Assembly (NCBI GenBank): GCA_002449915.1
Contig: DJXY01000080.1
Span: 1-8,961, forward strand
Origin: Oribacterium sp. UBA6992
GTDB lineage: Bacteria; Bacillota; Clostridia; Lachnospirales; Lachnospiraceae
DNA: 8,961 bases
Direction: 5' to 3'
A model generated the notes under the pieces. That model searched no databases. It saw nothing but the letters and a program-made list of their open reading frames with translations, and was not told the DNA's origin. Of this stretch, positions 1 through 5,272 are shown piece after piece; positions within the stretch are counted from its first letter, which is position 1; each line of letters opens with the position of its first letter. The position numbers and the translations under genes were made by a program.

Positions 1-724
1 CGGCATGGAAGGAAGTCACACTAATCACTGCCGGCTTCAGCGGATCAATCTCCCTCGCTACGATCCGGTTCAGATTTTCTACAACCTCGATCCCTGCCGC
101 AATCGGATCAATGCTTCCGTCCGGATGTGCGCCGTGTCCTCCCTTGCCCTCGATATAAATGTCAAAGGTATCCGCGGAAGCCATGACCGGACCAAAGCGA
201 AGCGATGCATAGCCGGCCTCTATCTCCGCCCAGATATGGAGGCCGATCAAGGTGTCGCACTCCTTTACCAACGGCTCATCCTTCATATAATACGCGCCGC
301 TGTCCTCGATGCTCTCTTCCGCCGGCTGAAAAATAAGCCGCACCGTATCCTTAAGCTCGTCCCTATGCTCCGCGAGCACCTTGGCTGTACCCATAAGGAT
401 CGTAATATGCGCATCGTGTCCGCAGGCATGCATCGTACCCAGATTCTGGGATTTGTAGGCGCATGTACCCTGCTCCTCAATCGGTAACGCATCAATATCC
501 GCGCGGATCCCTATGACGCGGTTCCCGGAATTTTTGCCCTTGATCGTGGCAATGACCCCGGTGCGGACCGCCTCCACATACGGAATCCCAAGCTCGTCAA
601 GCCATGCCTCGATTTTTTTCTGTGTATTGTGTTCCTCCCAGGAGCGTTCCGGATGCTCATGGAAATACCGGCGCATTGAAACAAGCTCTGATTCCAGATC
701 CTCTGTTACTTTTTTTATATCCAT
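1..724 (-). CDS. M20 family metallo-amidohydrolase (N-terminal part, runs off the window)
   Basis: Zinc-dependent hydrolase of the M20D type, the group holding hippurate, indoleacetamide and N-acyl-amino-acid amidohydrolases; probably cytoplasmic and cleaving an amide bond of an acylated amino acid. I translated it by hand from ATG at 724: 241 residues before the window edge, about 60 percent of the usual 390. Metal-site motifs are present in order: MHACGHD at 98-104 (Cys101, His103), QPAEE at 133-137, and GLHIW at 161-165. The lid-domain motif GGHGAHPDGSIDP covers 195-207. No signal peptide is visible. The start is supported by GAGG seven bases upstream. A promoter overlaps the end of the upstream lipoprotein gene, so it can be transcribed on its own or by readthrough. 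Substrate cannot be told from the sequence; family assignment is firm. Confidence 0.93.
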   Translation of the reverse strand, partial: MDIKKVTEDLESELVSMRRYFHEHPERSWEEHNTQKKIEAWLDELGIPYVEAVRTGVIATIKGKNSGNRVIGIRADIDALPIEEQGTCAYKSQNLGTMHACGHDAHITILMGTAKVLAEHRDELKDTVRLIFQPAEESIEDSGAYYMKDEPLVKECDTLIGLHIWAEIEAGYASLRFGPVMASADTFDIYIEGKGGHGAHPDGSIDPIAAGIEVVENLNRIVAREIDPLKPAVISVTSFHA

Positions 725-781
725 AGAACTACCTCACATATAAGCAGAAGTTATAATTCCTATTAATCTACTAGGTCTTTT

Positions 782-811
782 ATCATATCACCCACTTTAG
801 ATCCCTGTCAA
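782..811 (-). promoter_or_regulatory. Sigma-A type promoter for the M20 hydrolase gene
   Basis: On the minus strand there is a perfect -35 TTGACA (811-806), an 18-base spacer and a -10 TATGAT (787-782). The -35 box overlaps the TGA stop of the lipoprotein gene (810-808). Transcription would begin near 775, giving a leader of about 50 bases. Assigned from consensus match only. Confidence 0.6.
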
Positions 812-1881
812 TCTTGATAGCGCTTAAGGATTTCGCTGTACTCCCCGCTGTCTTTTAGTTTCTTGAGTCCCCGGTTCAATTTCTCAAGCAAGCCTGCATT
901 CTCTCCTTTATCTACTGCGAATGCAAGCTCCACAGATGGTTCAAGGTCCTCGCAGATTTTAAGCCCCATAAGCTCCCCTTGTCTCATCTGATAGGAAACT
1001 GCTGTTTTTTCTTCTATAAAGGCGTCCGCTTCCCCGTCCCGGATTGCTTCCACCATCGAAGGGAGTTCCTGCAGAGTATTGATCGTAAAGCCATATCTTT
1101 CACGGTTATTTTCCGCCCACTCGGCAGCGACCGTTCCTTCCCGGACGGCAACGGTTTTATTCAGCAGACTTTGCACTCCTGTAATTTCTTCCGCCGTACC
1201 ATCTGAATAGACGTCCGGTATCGACTCCTCCGGCAGTATGCCGTTACTGTCTGTTTCAGGTTTCCAGCTCCGGTCTCCAATCACAAGGCACAGGCTGCCC
1301 TCCGCATAAAAGTCCGAAAAATTAAGCTTCTCGGCCCGCTCCGGTGTAAATGCCACAGCAAGTGCCGCATCCGAGCCACCGGAAATGACAGACGGCAGAA
1401 TTGCGGAAAAATCCATCGGAACGATTTCATAGTTTATGTTCTGCTCTGCCGCAATCGTTTGCAGGATCTCGACAGACATCCCCCGGAACCGACAATTCTC
1501 TTCACTGCTCTTCTCATTTTCCTCGGAAAACGGTGCAAATGCCTTGTCAGCAGCAAAGCGGTACTGGATATCCTCAGATGCTTCTCTGGTTTGATCTCCT
1601 GTGTCTGCAGGCAGGTGCTGGTATGCGTTTTCCGGTATGAGGTCTTGTGCACCTCCTGGAAAGCCCGCATTTGTACTCTCCTGGATATGATCCGATGTAT
1701 GTCCCTGTGTATTTTCCGCAGTACTTACTGTCGCCGCGGATTCTGTTTCCGCCGGGTGATACTTCGGACTCTGGCAGGAGGTCAGCGCCATCATGAGCAG
1801 TATAGGCAAGATGCATTTGCGTGTAAGGCGCCTTGAAAAAAAAGGCTGCCTACCGCACTTGTATATAAATTTTTGTCTCAT
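808..1881 (-). CDS. Family 3 extracellular solute-binding lipoprotein (amino acid type)
   Basis: Lipid-anchored binding protein of the kind that delivers amino acids or similar small solutes to an ABC importer. The 357-residue product starts with a basic segment and a hydrophobic stretch ending in a lipobox, LTSC, with the lipidated Cys at 36. Residues 37-105 are a low-complexity Ser/Thr/Glu-rich linker. The SBP_bac_3 fold follows: YRFAADKAFAPF (107-118), FRGMSVEI (132-139), AVREGT (245-250), EADAFI (284-289) and the C-terminal SGEYSEILKRY (345-355). An extra acidic segment near 204-234 sits where most relatives have a short hinge, and the linker is long, so the protein is larger than the usual 260-290 residues. 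No permease or ATPase gene is next to it. No clear Shine-Dalgarno is seen before the ATG, but no better in-frame start precedes the signal sequence. Confidence 0.9.
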   Translation of the reverse strand: MRQKFIYKCGRQPFFSRRLTRKCILPILLMMALTSCQSPKYHPAETESAATVSTAENTQGHTSDHIQESTNAGFPGGAQDLIPENAYQHLPADTGDQTREASEDIQYRFAADKAFAPFSEENEKSSEENCRFRGMSVEILQTIAAEQNINYEIVPMDFSAILPSVISGGSDAALAVAFTPERAEKLNFSDFYAEGSLCLVIGDRSWKPETDSNGILPEESIPDVYSDGTAEEITGVQSLLNKTVAVREGTVAAEWAENNRERYGFTINTLQELPSMVEAIRDGEADAFIEEKTAVSYQMRQGELMGLKICEDLEPSVELAFAVDKGENAGLLEKLNRGLKKLKDSGEYSEILKRYQD

Positions 1882-1924
1882 GTCTTTTAAGCCATTTCCA
1901 TTTCTCTTAAAGGATTATTTTGAC

Positions 1925-1930
1925 ATTATA
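1925..1930 (-). promoter_or_regulatory. Candidate -10 element for the solute-binding lipoprotein gene
   Basis: A perfect TATAAT on the minus strand lies about 44 bases before the lipoprotein start and just after the terminator of the upstream operon. No good -35 box is found at 16-18 bases, so this is a weak call based on the -10 and its position. Confidence 0.35.
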
Positions 1931-1955
1931 CTTCTACTTGCCATAAAACGCACTC

Positions 1956-1983
1956 AAAAAAAAGACAGGCTCTGCACCTGTCT
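1956..1983 (-). terminator. Intrinsic terminator of the BTAD regulator operon
   Basis: Minus-strand hairpin with a 7-bp perfect stem, AGACAGG (1983-1977) with CCTGTCT (1969-1963), a 7-base loop and a run of eight T (1963-1956, the first shared with the stem). It lies about 60 bases after the stop of the two-repeat protein and separates that operon from the lipoprotein gene. Confidence 0.85.
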
Positions 1984-2042
1984 CTAATATATCGTGTTTT
2001 AGCACGCACGTCCTCATGCATCTTATTAACGTACAGCTTCTA

Positions 2043-2534
2043 TTATGCTTCATGCAGATCGGCATCCAGAATCTTGACCAGTTCCAGTACACTGTTAAAA
2101 GCTTCAATCCTGTCTCTTTCCACCAAGTGAACCTGTCCCTGCCAGGTGGCATGTTGACGGAACTTAACCTTTATGATATAGGTGCCTATCCTGCCCGGAT
2201 GCTCCAGGAGGTCATATTGCTTAAGTCCGGAAGCATAGTCCGGAAGCCGCTGTCTCCTGAATTCATGCTCCAATTCACGCTCCGGAGGCATAGTGGAAGC
2301 ATCTGTTTGATTGCGATTTCCTCTAAAGCTCCTGTCGATACTGGCAGACTGCGGATAATCCCAAAGATCAAACTGGCTGTCCATCTGCTGGATCAAATCC
2401 ATGACGGAATGAAACTGCCGCGGCTCACGATCATAGAGCGTATAAAGACGACCGCTGAAATCTCTCCCCTCACAATGGTCCACAGCCGCACTCATCACAT
2501 TGATTCCGTACAGTCTGTTGGCTGTTTTTGTCAT
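2043..2534 (-). CDS. Small protein with two copies of a short repeat domain, function unknown
   Basis: 163 residues, no signal peptide or membrane segment, so presumably cytoplasmic. I see an internal duplication: residues from about 22 to 54 (FSGRLYTLYDREPRQFHSVM and following) align with about 128 to 160 (WQGQVHLVERDRIEAFNSVL and following). Each unit has an aromatic-x-G start, a charged turn, F-x-S-V and an amphipathic helix, which suggests a strand-strand-helix unit. The middle (55-115) is polar and Arg/Gln-rich. The block RQHATWQGQVHLVE resembles a block I recall from uncharacterised Lachnospiraceae proteins; that is from memory. AAGGAAGG five to six bases before the ATG overlaps the stop of the BTAD regulator gene and the gap is 11 bases, so the two genes are an operon and probably translationally coupled. 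A partner or effector of that regulator is plausible but unproven. Confidence 0.8.
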   Translation of the reverse strand: MTKTANRLYGINVMSAAVDHCEGRDFSGRLYTLYDREPRQFHSVMDLIQQMDSQFDLWDYPQSASIDRSFRGNRNQTDASTMPPERELEHEFRRQRLPDYASGLKQYDLLEHPGRIGTYIIKVKFRQHATWQGQVHLVERDRIEAFNSVLELVKILDADLHEA

Positions 2535-2545
2535 ATATACCTTCC

Positions 2546-3814
2546 TTAATCCGCCTTAATGATACCCGGTATCTCCGCTACAGAAACGATGCGGTACTCC
2601 ATCTCCGCACTGTCTCCTGCCTCGAGCTTGAAATTCCGGTTGATCCTGCGGGCAATGGAATCAAAATTTTCCTCTTTTACACCGATTAGTAATGCAAGGA
2701 TCTGTGCGTCCGAGTATTTTGTAAATACATCTCCCTGCCTGAGCGAGCGATACATTGCCCGTTTCAGTCCTGGAAAACGATGTTTCAGCTTCTCTTTGTT
2801 CTGGATCGCCTCGCCCTTATAATCTACGATCGTGCAAAGCATCATATAAATGCTTACGCCTCGCCGTTCCATATTTCTTCTTAAGATATTATAAATGGCA
2901 GTGAAAATATGATAAGAGCAGAAATATGCCCCCGGAAGCTTATCGAGTTTTTCTGCCTCTACGGCATCCTGATCCTGCTGGAAAATCAGGCTCTGAATGT
3001 CGGATATATTGTCTGTGTTATCTCTCAGAGCGCTCTCAATACTATGATGTGCCTCGCGCAGCCGTTCACTTACGGAAATACCCAGCTTCTCCCTGTAATA
3101 TGCTACCGTCTGATCATACAGGCGGTAGGCGGCCTGCAGGTCCTTTTTCCATACAAGTGCTTCAATCATCCCTGCCTGCCAGTCCTCATCAGGGTAAATA
3201 TTGCTCGCAGACTGATAGATCCGGTACATATCGTCGTATCTTTTATGCTTTTTATAATCCTCGGCAAGCCATACGATGCAGCGGTTATATAGCTCCTTTA
3301 ATGTAAGGCTCTCGGTAATAACCCACATTTCCGTAGAGTTCCTTGGCAGCAGCTCTCCTGCATAAAGTGCAAATGCCTCCTCATACAGTGCCCGCTTATG
3401 GTCTACAACATCTGCTGCCTCCGCGCTTTCCGGCTGTAATAGCTCCGCCTGCTGACAAAGCTCTTGAAACTGTACCGCATCCACAGTAAGCTCCGGACCG
3501 GGCTCCGGCAGGATAATGCTGTTTTCCGAGACAAGATACTTCTCTCCGGGAAATCCCACTGCAGCAAGCTTCTTTCTCGCCTGATACAAAAGATTATAGA
3601 AGCTGTTTCCCTCATCTGACAAGTCACGATAGCCCAGAATATTGCCAAGAATTTCTGTCTTGGAAACGCCTCGTTTCTGATTCAGCCACACAAACTGCAA
3701 AAGGCGGATATAGTTGGCGCTGGCAGCATGACCGAAACCAATGGTCCGCCCATTGACCTTGACTGAAAATCCTCCAAGCATGTGTATCTCTACATGGTCC
3801 GGCTTTTCCCCCAT
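2546..3814 (-). CDS. BTAD-type transcriptional regulator with C-terminal degenerate GGDEF-like domain
   Basis: Probable DNA-binding regulator of the SARP/AfsR-like class. From the ATG at 3814 it has 422 residues. An OmpR-type winged helix occupies about 9-105 (VEIHMLGGFSVKVNG at the start is typical; FYNLLYQARKKL is the likely recognition region). A helical BTAD/TPR-like domain spans about 112-265, including LYAGELLP and WQAGMIEALVWKKDLQAAYRLY. The C-terminal 295-420 part looks like a nucleotidyl-cyclase/GGDEF fold: LRQGDVFTKYSDAQILALL (359-377) lines up with the diguanylate cyclase block, but the GGDEF signature reads YSDAQ, so catalysis is unlikely. An upstream in-frame ATG at 3871 would add 19 residues; I reject it because GGGGAG sits before 3814 and the only promoter seen lies immediately before or across 3871. 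Co-transcribed with the two-repeat protein. Confidence 0.87.
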   Translation of the reverse strand: MGEKPDHVEIHMLGGFSVKVNGRTIGFGHAASANYIRLLQFVWLNQKRGVSKTEILGNILGYRDLSDEGNSFYNLLYQARKKLAAVGFPGEKYLVSENSIILPEPGPELTVDAVQFQELCQQAELLQPESAEAADVVDHKRALYEEAFALYAGELLPRNSTEMWVITESLTLKELYNRCIVWLAEDYKKHKRYDDMYRIYQSASNIYPDEDWQAGMIEALVWKKDLQAAYRLYDQTVAYYREKLGISVSERLREAHHSIESALRDNTDNISDIQSLIFQQDQDAVEAEKLDKLPGAYFCSYHIFTAIYNILRRNMERRGVSIYMMLCTIVDYKGEAIQNKEKLKHRFPGLKRAMYRSLRQGDVFTKYSDAQILALLIGVKEENFDSIARRINRNFKLEAGDSAEMEYRIVSVAEIPGIIKAD

Positions 3815-3873
3815 AATATCTCTCCCCTTAAAAGCGCAATTGCAATCCCCTTTTAGCATGCACTGCGTCATTC

Positions 3874-3910
3874 TTTATACCATATTAATGCATGTTGTAT
3901 AATATTGCAA
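3874..3910 (-). promoter_or_regulatory. Promoter region of the BTAD regulator operon
   Basis: Minus strand: TTGCAA (3910-3905) followed after 17 bases by TAATAT, and an overlapping extended -10, TGGTATAAA, ending at 3874. Either choice starts transcription between about 3876 and 3867, too close to 3871 for that ATG to have a ribosome binding site, which supports translation from 3814. Confidence 0.5.
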
Positions 3911-3946
3911 AGGTTTTTAGAGATTTTTACCAAATTTCTCAATATT

Positions 3947-3983
3947 AAAAGGCAGTCTGCATAGCCTTCCCTTGCAAACTGCC
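3947..3983 (-). terminator. Probable terminator after the CAP-domain gene
   Basis: Minus-strand stem GGCAGT (3983-3978) with ACTGCC (3956-3951), one mismatch, a further TGCA/TGCA pairing and an 11-base loop, followed by TTTTAATA. The T tract is short. On the plus strand the same hairpin is followed by TTATTTTTAG, but no plus-strand gene approaches it. Confidence 0.6.
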
Positions 3984-4054
3984 TTATTTTTAGTTATTTT
4001 TGTTTATTATGTTATGGTTTTTATGTCTTTGCTACAAGCCCATGATCCGGATGC

Positions 4055-4495
4055 TTAATAACAGAACTCCTCTGCCCAATAGGTAACGCCATTCATTTCA
4101 TAGGATGAAATTGCCACCTTAGTGAAATCTGCCTTAAGGATGTTAGCCTTGTGCGCAGGAGATGCCATCCATGCATTTACAACGGCATCTGCTGTGGCAT
4201 AATTCTCTGCAAGATTCTCGCCATACACCACATCCGGATTCACTGTGTACCATGCACTGCCATCTGGTCTTGTATGTGAGAATTTCCGCGTGATCTCCTC
4301 AGCTCTCTCATCTGCCGCGCTCTGCAGAGCTGCATCACCGGTGCTAAGAGGATTGAGACCTGCTGCGATACGGATCTGATTGATCTTGGAAACTGCTGCT
4401 TCGGTCTGTGCATTGGTAGAGGCAAAGGCTGTCATGCTGAAAAGTGATGCAAGAACTAATGTTAATACAACGAATCTTCTGATTAAGTTTCTCAT
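4055..4495 (-). CDS. Secreted CAP-domain (SCP/PR-1-like) protein
   Basis: 146-residue exported protein made almost entirely of one CAP domain, a fold found in many bacterial extracellular proteins of mostly unknown activity. A Sec signal peptide covers 1-25 (MRNLIRRF, hydrophobic core, then TAFA before STNAQ). The CAP core follows: the first helix with NQIRIAAGLNPL, KFSHTRPDGSAW (His74), YGENLAENY (Glu93), AWMASPAHKANIL (His115) and a final strand YWAEEFCY. The paired His and the Glu fit the canonical CAP cleft. There is no sortase signal, membrane anchor or repeat, so it is probably released. ATG at 4495 is chosen over the one at 4540 because AGGAGGAGAG lies just before it and the signal peptide begins there. 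It is preceded by a roughly 480-base leader with two c-di-GMP-I aptamers, so expression is likely c-di-GMP controlled. Confidence 0.92.
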   Translation of the reverse strand: MRNLIRRFVVLTLVLASLFSMTAFASTNAQTEAAVSKINQIRIAAGLNPLSTGDAALQSAADERAEEITRKFSHTRPDGSAWYTVNPDVVYGENLAENYATADAVVNAWMASPAHKANILKADFTKVAISSYEMNGVTYWAEEFCY

Positions 4496-4501
4496 TTCTT
4501 C

Positions 4502-4530
4502 TCTCCTCCTGTGCCATAGGGAAGAGGAGA
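4502..4530 (-). promoter_or_regulatory. Hairpin that can hide the CAP gene ribosome binding site
   Basis: On the minus strand TCTCCTC (4530-4524) is perfectly complementary to GAGGAGA (4508-4502), the Shine-Dalgarno region of the CAP gene, with a 15-base loop. It lies downstream of the second aptamer and could act as its translational expression platform. The pairing is seen; the role is inferred. Confidence 0.5.
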
Positions 4531-4550
4531 TGTGATCCAAGAAACATATC

Positions 4551-4576
4551 TCAGAAGGGATAGAATCCTTTTCTGA
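4551..4576 (-). promoter_or_regulatory. Stem-loop between the proximal aptamer and the CAP gene
   Basis: Minus strand TCAGAA (4576-4571) pairs with TTCTGA (4556-4551), and inside it GGAT pairs with ATCC around a 3-base loop. It has no T tract, so it is not a terminator; it may be part of the leader's expression platform or a stability element. Confidence 0.4.
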
Positions 4577-4585
4577 TCAATGAGT

Positions 4586-4645
4586 GCAACTGGCTGACAT
4601 TTTCAGTCCCTATAGCTTTGCGTCACCGGATTTCTCCGGTTTTGC
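4586..4645 (-). promoter_or_regulatory. c-di-GMP-I (GEMM-I) riboswitch aptamer, proximal copy
   Basis: Read on the minus strand this has the GEMM-I order: GCAAAACC, a P2 hairpin CCGGA-GAAA-TCCGG closed by a GNRA loop, GACGCAAAGC, a short P3 (GAC at 4608-4606 with GTC at 4598-4596), CAGCC and closing GTTGC. The base before CAAA, equivalent to G20 of the Vc2 aptamer, is G and its partner is C, which favours c-di-GMP over the A-bearing cGAMP variants. P3 is shorter than in Vc2. It lies 90 bases before the CAP start. I know the motif from consensus; no covariance search was run. Confidence 0.88.
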
Positions 4646-4661
4646 TAAATATGAATTTGAT

Positions 4662-4694
4662 AAAAAAATTTGACACTGTGGAAGCACAGTGCCA
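4662..4694 (-). terminator. Intrinsic terminator inside the riboswitch leader, between the two aptamers
   Basis: Minus-strand 10-bp stem, TGGCACTGTG (4694-4685) with CACAGTGTCA (4680-4671, one G-U pair), a CTTC tetraloop, then AA and seven T (4668-4662). It follows the distal aptamer and precedes the proximal one. The first four bases of its 5' arm are also part of ACTGGC (4696-4691), which can pair with the distal aptamer, so its formation may depend on that aptamer's state. Confidence 0.8.
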
Positions 4695-4841
4695 GTCAAC
4701 CTGAATCTTCGCTGAATTAATTTTCTAAACGGATAGAGAATTAATCTCCGGATAAAAGCGCCTTCTTTCCGAAGCTTTCGGAACATTTCACTACTCTCTG
4801 AAATGTGAAACTCGCTTTTACTTTTGAAGATTGCAACTGGC
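4691..4841 (-). promoter_or_regulatory. Highly structured leader RNA domain, likely expression platform of the distal aptamer
   Basis: Nested complementarities on the minus strand: an outer helix between the 3' strand of the distal aptamer (GCCAGT 4841-4836 and AATCTTC 4832-4826) and GAAGATT (4710-4704) plus ACTGGC (4696-4691), 13 pairs in two blocks; an inner perfect 8-bp helix TAAAAGCG (4820-4813) with CGCTTTTA (4760-4753); inside that two 7-bp hairpins, CATTTCA/TGAAATG (4805-4784) and TTCCGAA/TTCGGAA (4783-4767); and an A/T-rich hairpin (4744-4717). The outer helix competes with both the aptamer P1 and the base of the terminator. I do not recognise this as a named RNA family. Confidence 0.6.
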
Positions 4842-4891
4842 TGCCATTTAAGGCCCTATAGCTTTGCGTCGCCGGATTTCTCCGGTTTTGC
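4833..4891 (-). promoter_or_regulatory. c-di-GMP-I (GEMM-I) riboswitch aptamer, distal copy
   Basis: Same element as the proximal copy and nearly identical over 59 bases: GCAAAACC, the P2 hairpin with GAAA loop, GACGCAAAGC, P3 and CAGCC-GTTGC. The P3 pair A4607-U4597 of the proximal copy is C4853-G4844 here, a compensatory change that supports the fold. The G20-equivalent is again G. A 6-bp hairpin, CCATCA (4921-4916) with TGATGG (4897-4892), abuts its 5' end and may stack on it. The near identity of the two copies suggests a recent duplication. Confidence 0.9.
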
Positions 4892-4981
4892 CCATCAAAC
4901 TCCAGGTTTCAAGTCTGATGGTAAAGAATAGCATCGGAATGAATTCCCTTCTTTACTTCTCTTCTACTCTTTACGATTTTT

Positions 4982-5009
4982 ATTATATCATTAATATTTT
5001 AAATTTCAA
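4982..5009 (-). promoter_or_regulatory. Promoter of the riboswitch leader and CAP gene
   Basis: Minus strand: -35 TTGAAA (5009-5004), 16-base spacer, and an extended -10 TGATATAAT ending at 4982. The start point would be near 4975, so the transcript carries both aptamers, the internal terminator and the CAP gene with a leader of about 480 bases. Confidence 0.65.
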
Positions 5010-5094
5010 TAGTCATATAGCATTTCATAAAAAATTGTGTCGATCGTACCGAGATATTTCTCCATCTCCAAAACTTTTTTAAAAATGTGGTCAA

Positions 5095-5196
5095 AAAAGA
5101 GGCTGCTGCCGACGACTGATATGCTTCCAATTCATAGGATTCAGAAGTACGAGTCCCATGAATTGGATAATGCATAACTGTACGTTAGTAACAGCC
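5095..5196 (-). repeat. Long imperfect inverted repeat, possible terminator of the aminotransferase gene
   Basis: On the minus strand the arms pair in three blocks: GGCTGTTACTAACG (5196-5183) with CGTCGGCAGCAGCC (5114-5101), 12 of 14 positions including two G-U; TATGC/GCATA (5176-5172 and 5124-5120); and a perfect 10-bp TCCAATTCAT/ATGAATTGGA (5167-5158 and 5135-5126), with a 22-base loop. TCTTTTTTG follows on the minus side, so it can end transcription from the aminotransferase gene. It is much longer than an ordinary terminator. A mobile palindromic repeat or a small structured RNA are alternatives. Confidence 0.6.
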
Positions 5197-5215
5197 TTAC
5201 TTACGTAAAACGATG

Positions 5216-5259
5216 GCTTCCATTTGTTCCGTCCGGTGTATCCGCTTTGCATTGGAAGC
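5216..5259 (-). other. Stem-loop just after the aminotransferase gene
   Basis: Minus strand GCTTCCA (5259-5253) pairs perfectly with TGGAAGC (5222-5216) around a 30-base loop that can pair further. There is no T tract. It sits between the stop codon and the long palindrome and may protect the mRNA 3' end. Confidence 0.35.
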
Positions 5260-5272
5260 TGCATTTGCATAA

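Noticed and set aside
5..487. 160-codon plus-strand frame at the window start
   Set aside because: The opposite strand encodes the M20 hydrolase with all metal-site motifs.
2016..2549. A 177-codon plus-strand reading frame, longer than the gene called opposite it
   Set aside because: It has no ribosome binding site, and the minus-strand frame has a good one, an 11-base operon gap and an internal protein repeat.
3815..3871. Upstream ATG at 3871 as the start of the BTAD regulator
   Set aside because: The promoter elements lie immediately before or across it and there is no Shine-Dalgarno, whereas 3814 has GGGGAG at a normal distance.
4496..4540. Upstream ATG at 4540 as the start of the CAP protein
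   Set aside because: It would put 15 non-signal residues before a clean signal peptide; AGGAGG directly precedes 4495.
4586..4891. cGAMP-specific GEMM variant
   Set aside because: That variant carries A at the base before CAAA; both copies here carry G.
4864..5082. 72-codon plus-strand reading frame across the distal aptamer
   Set aside because: It begins inside conserved aptamer sequence, has no ribosome binding site and shows no recognisable protein.
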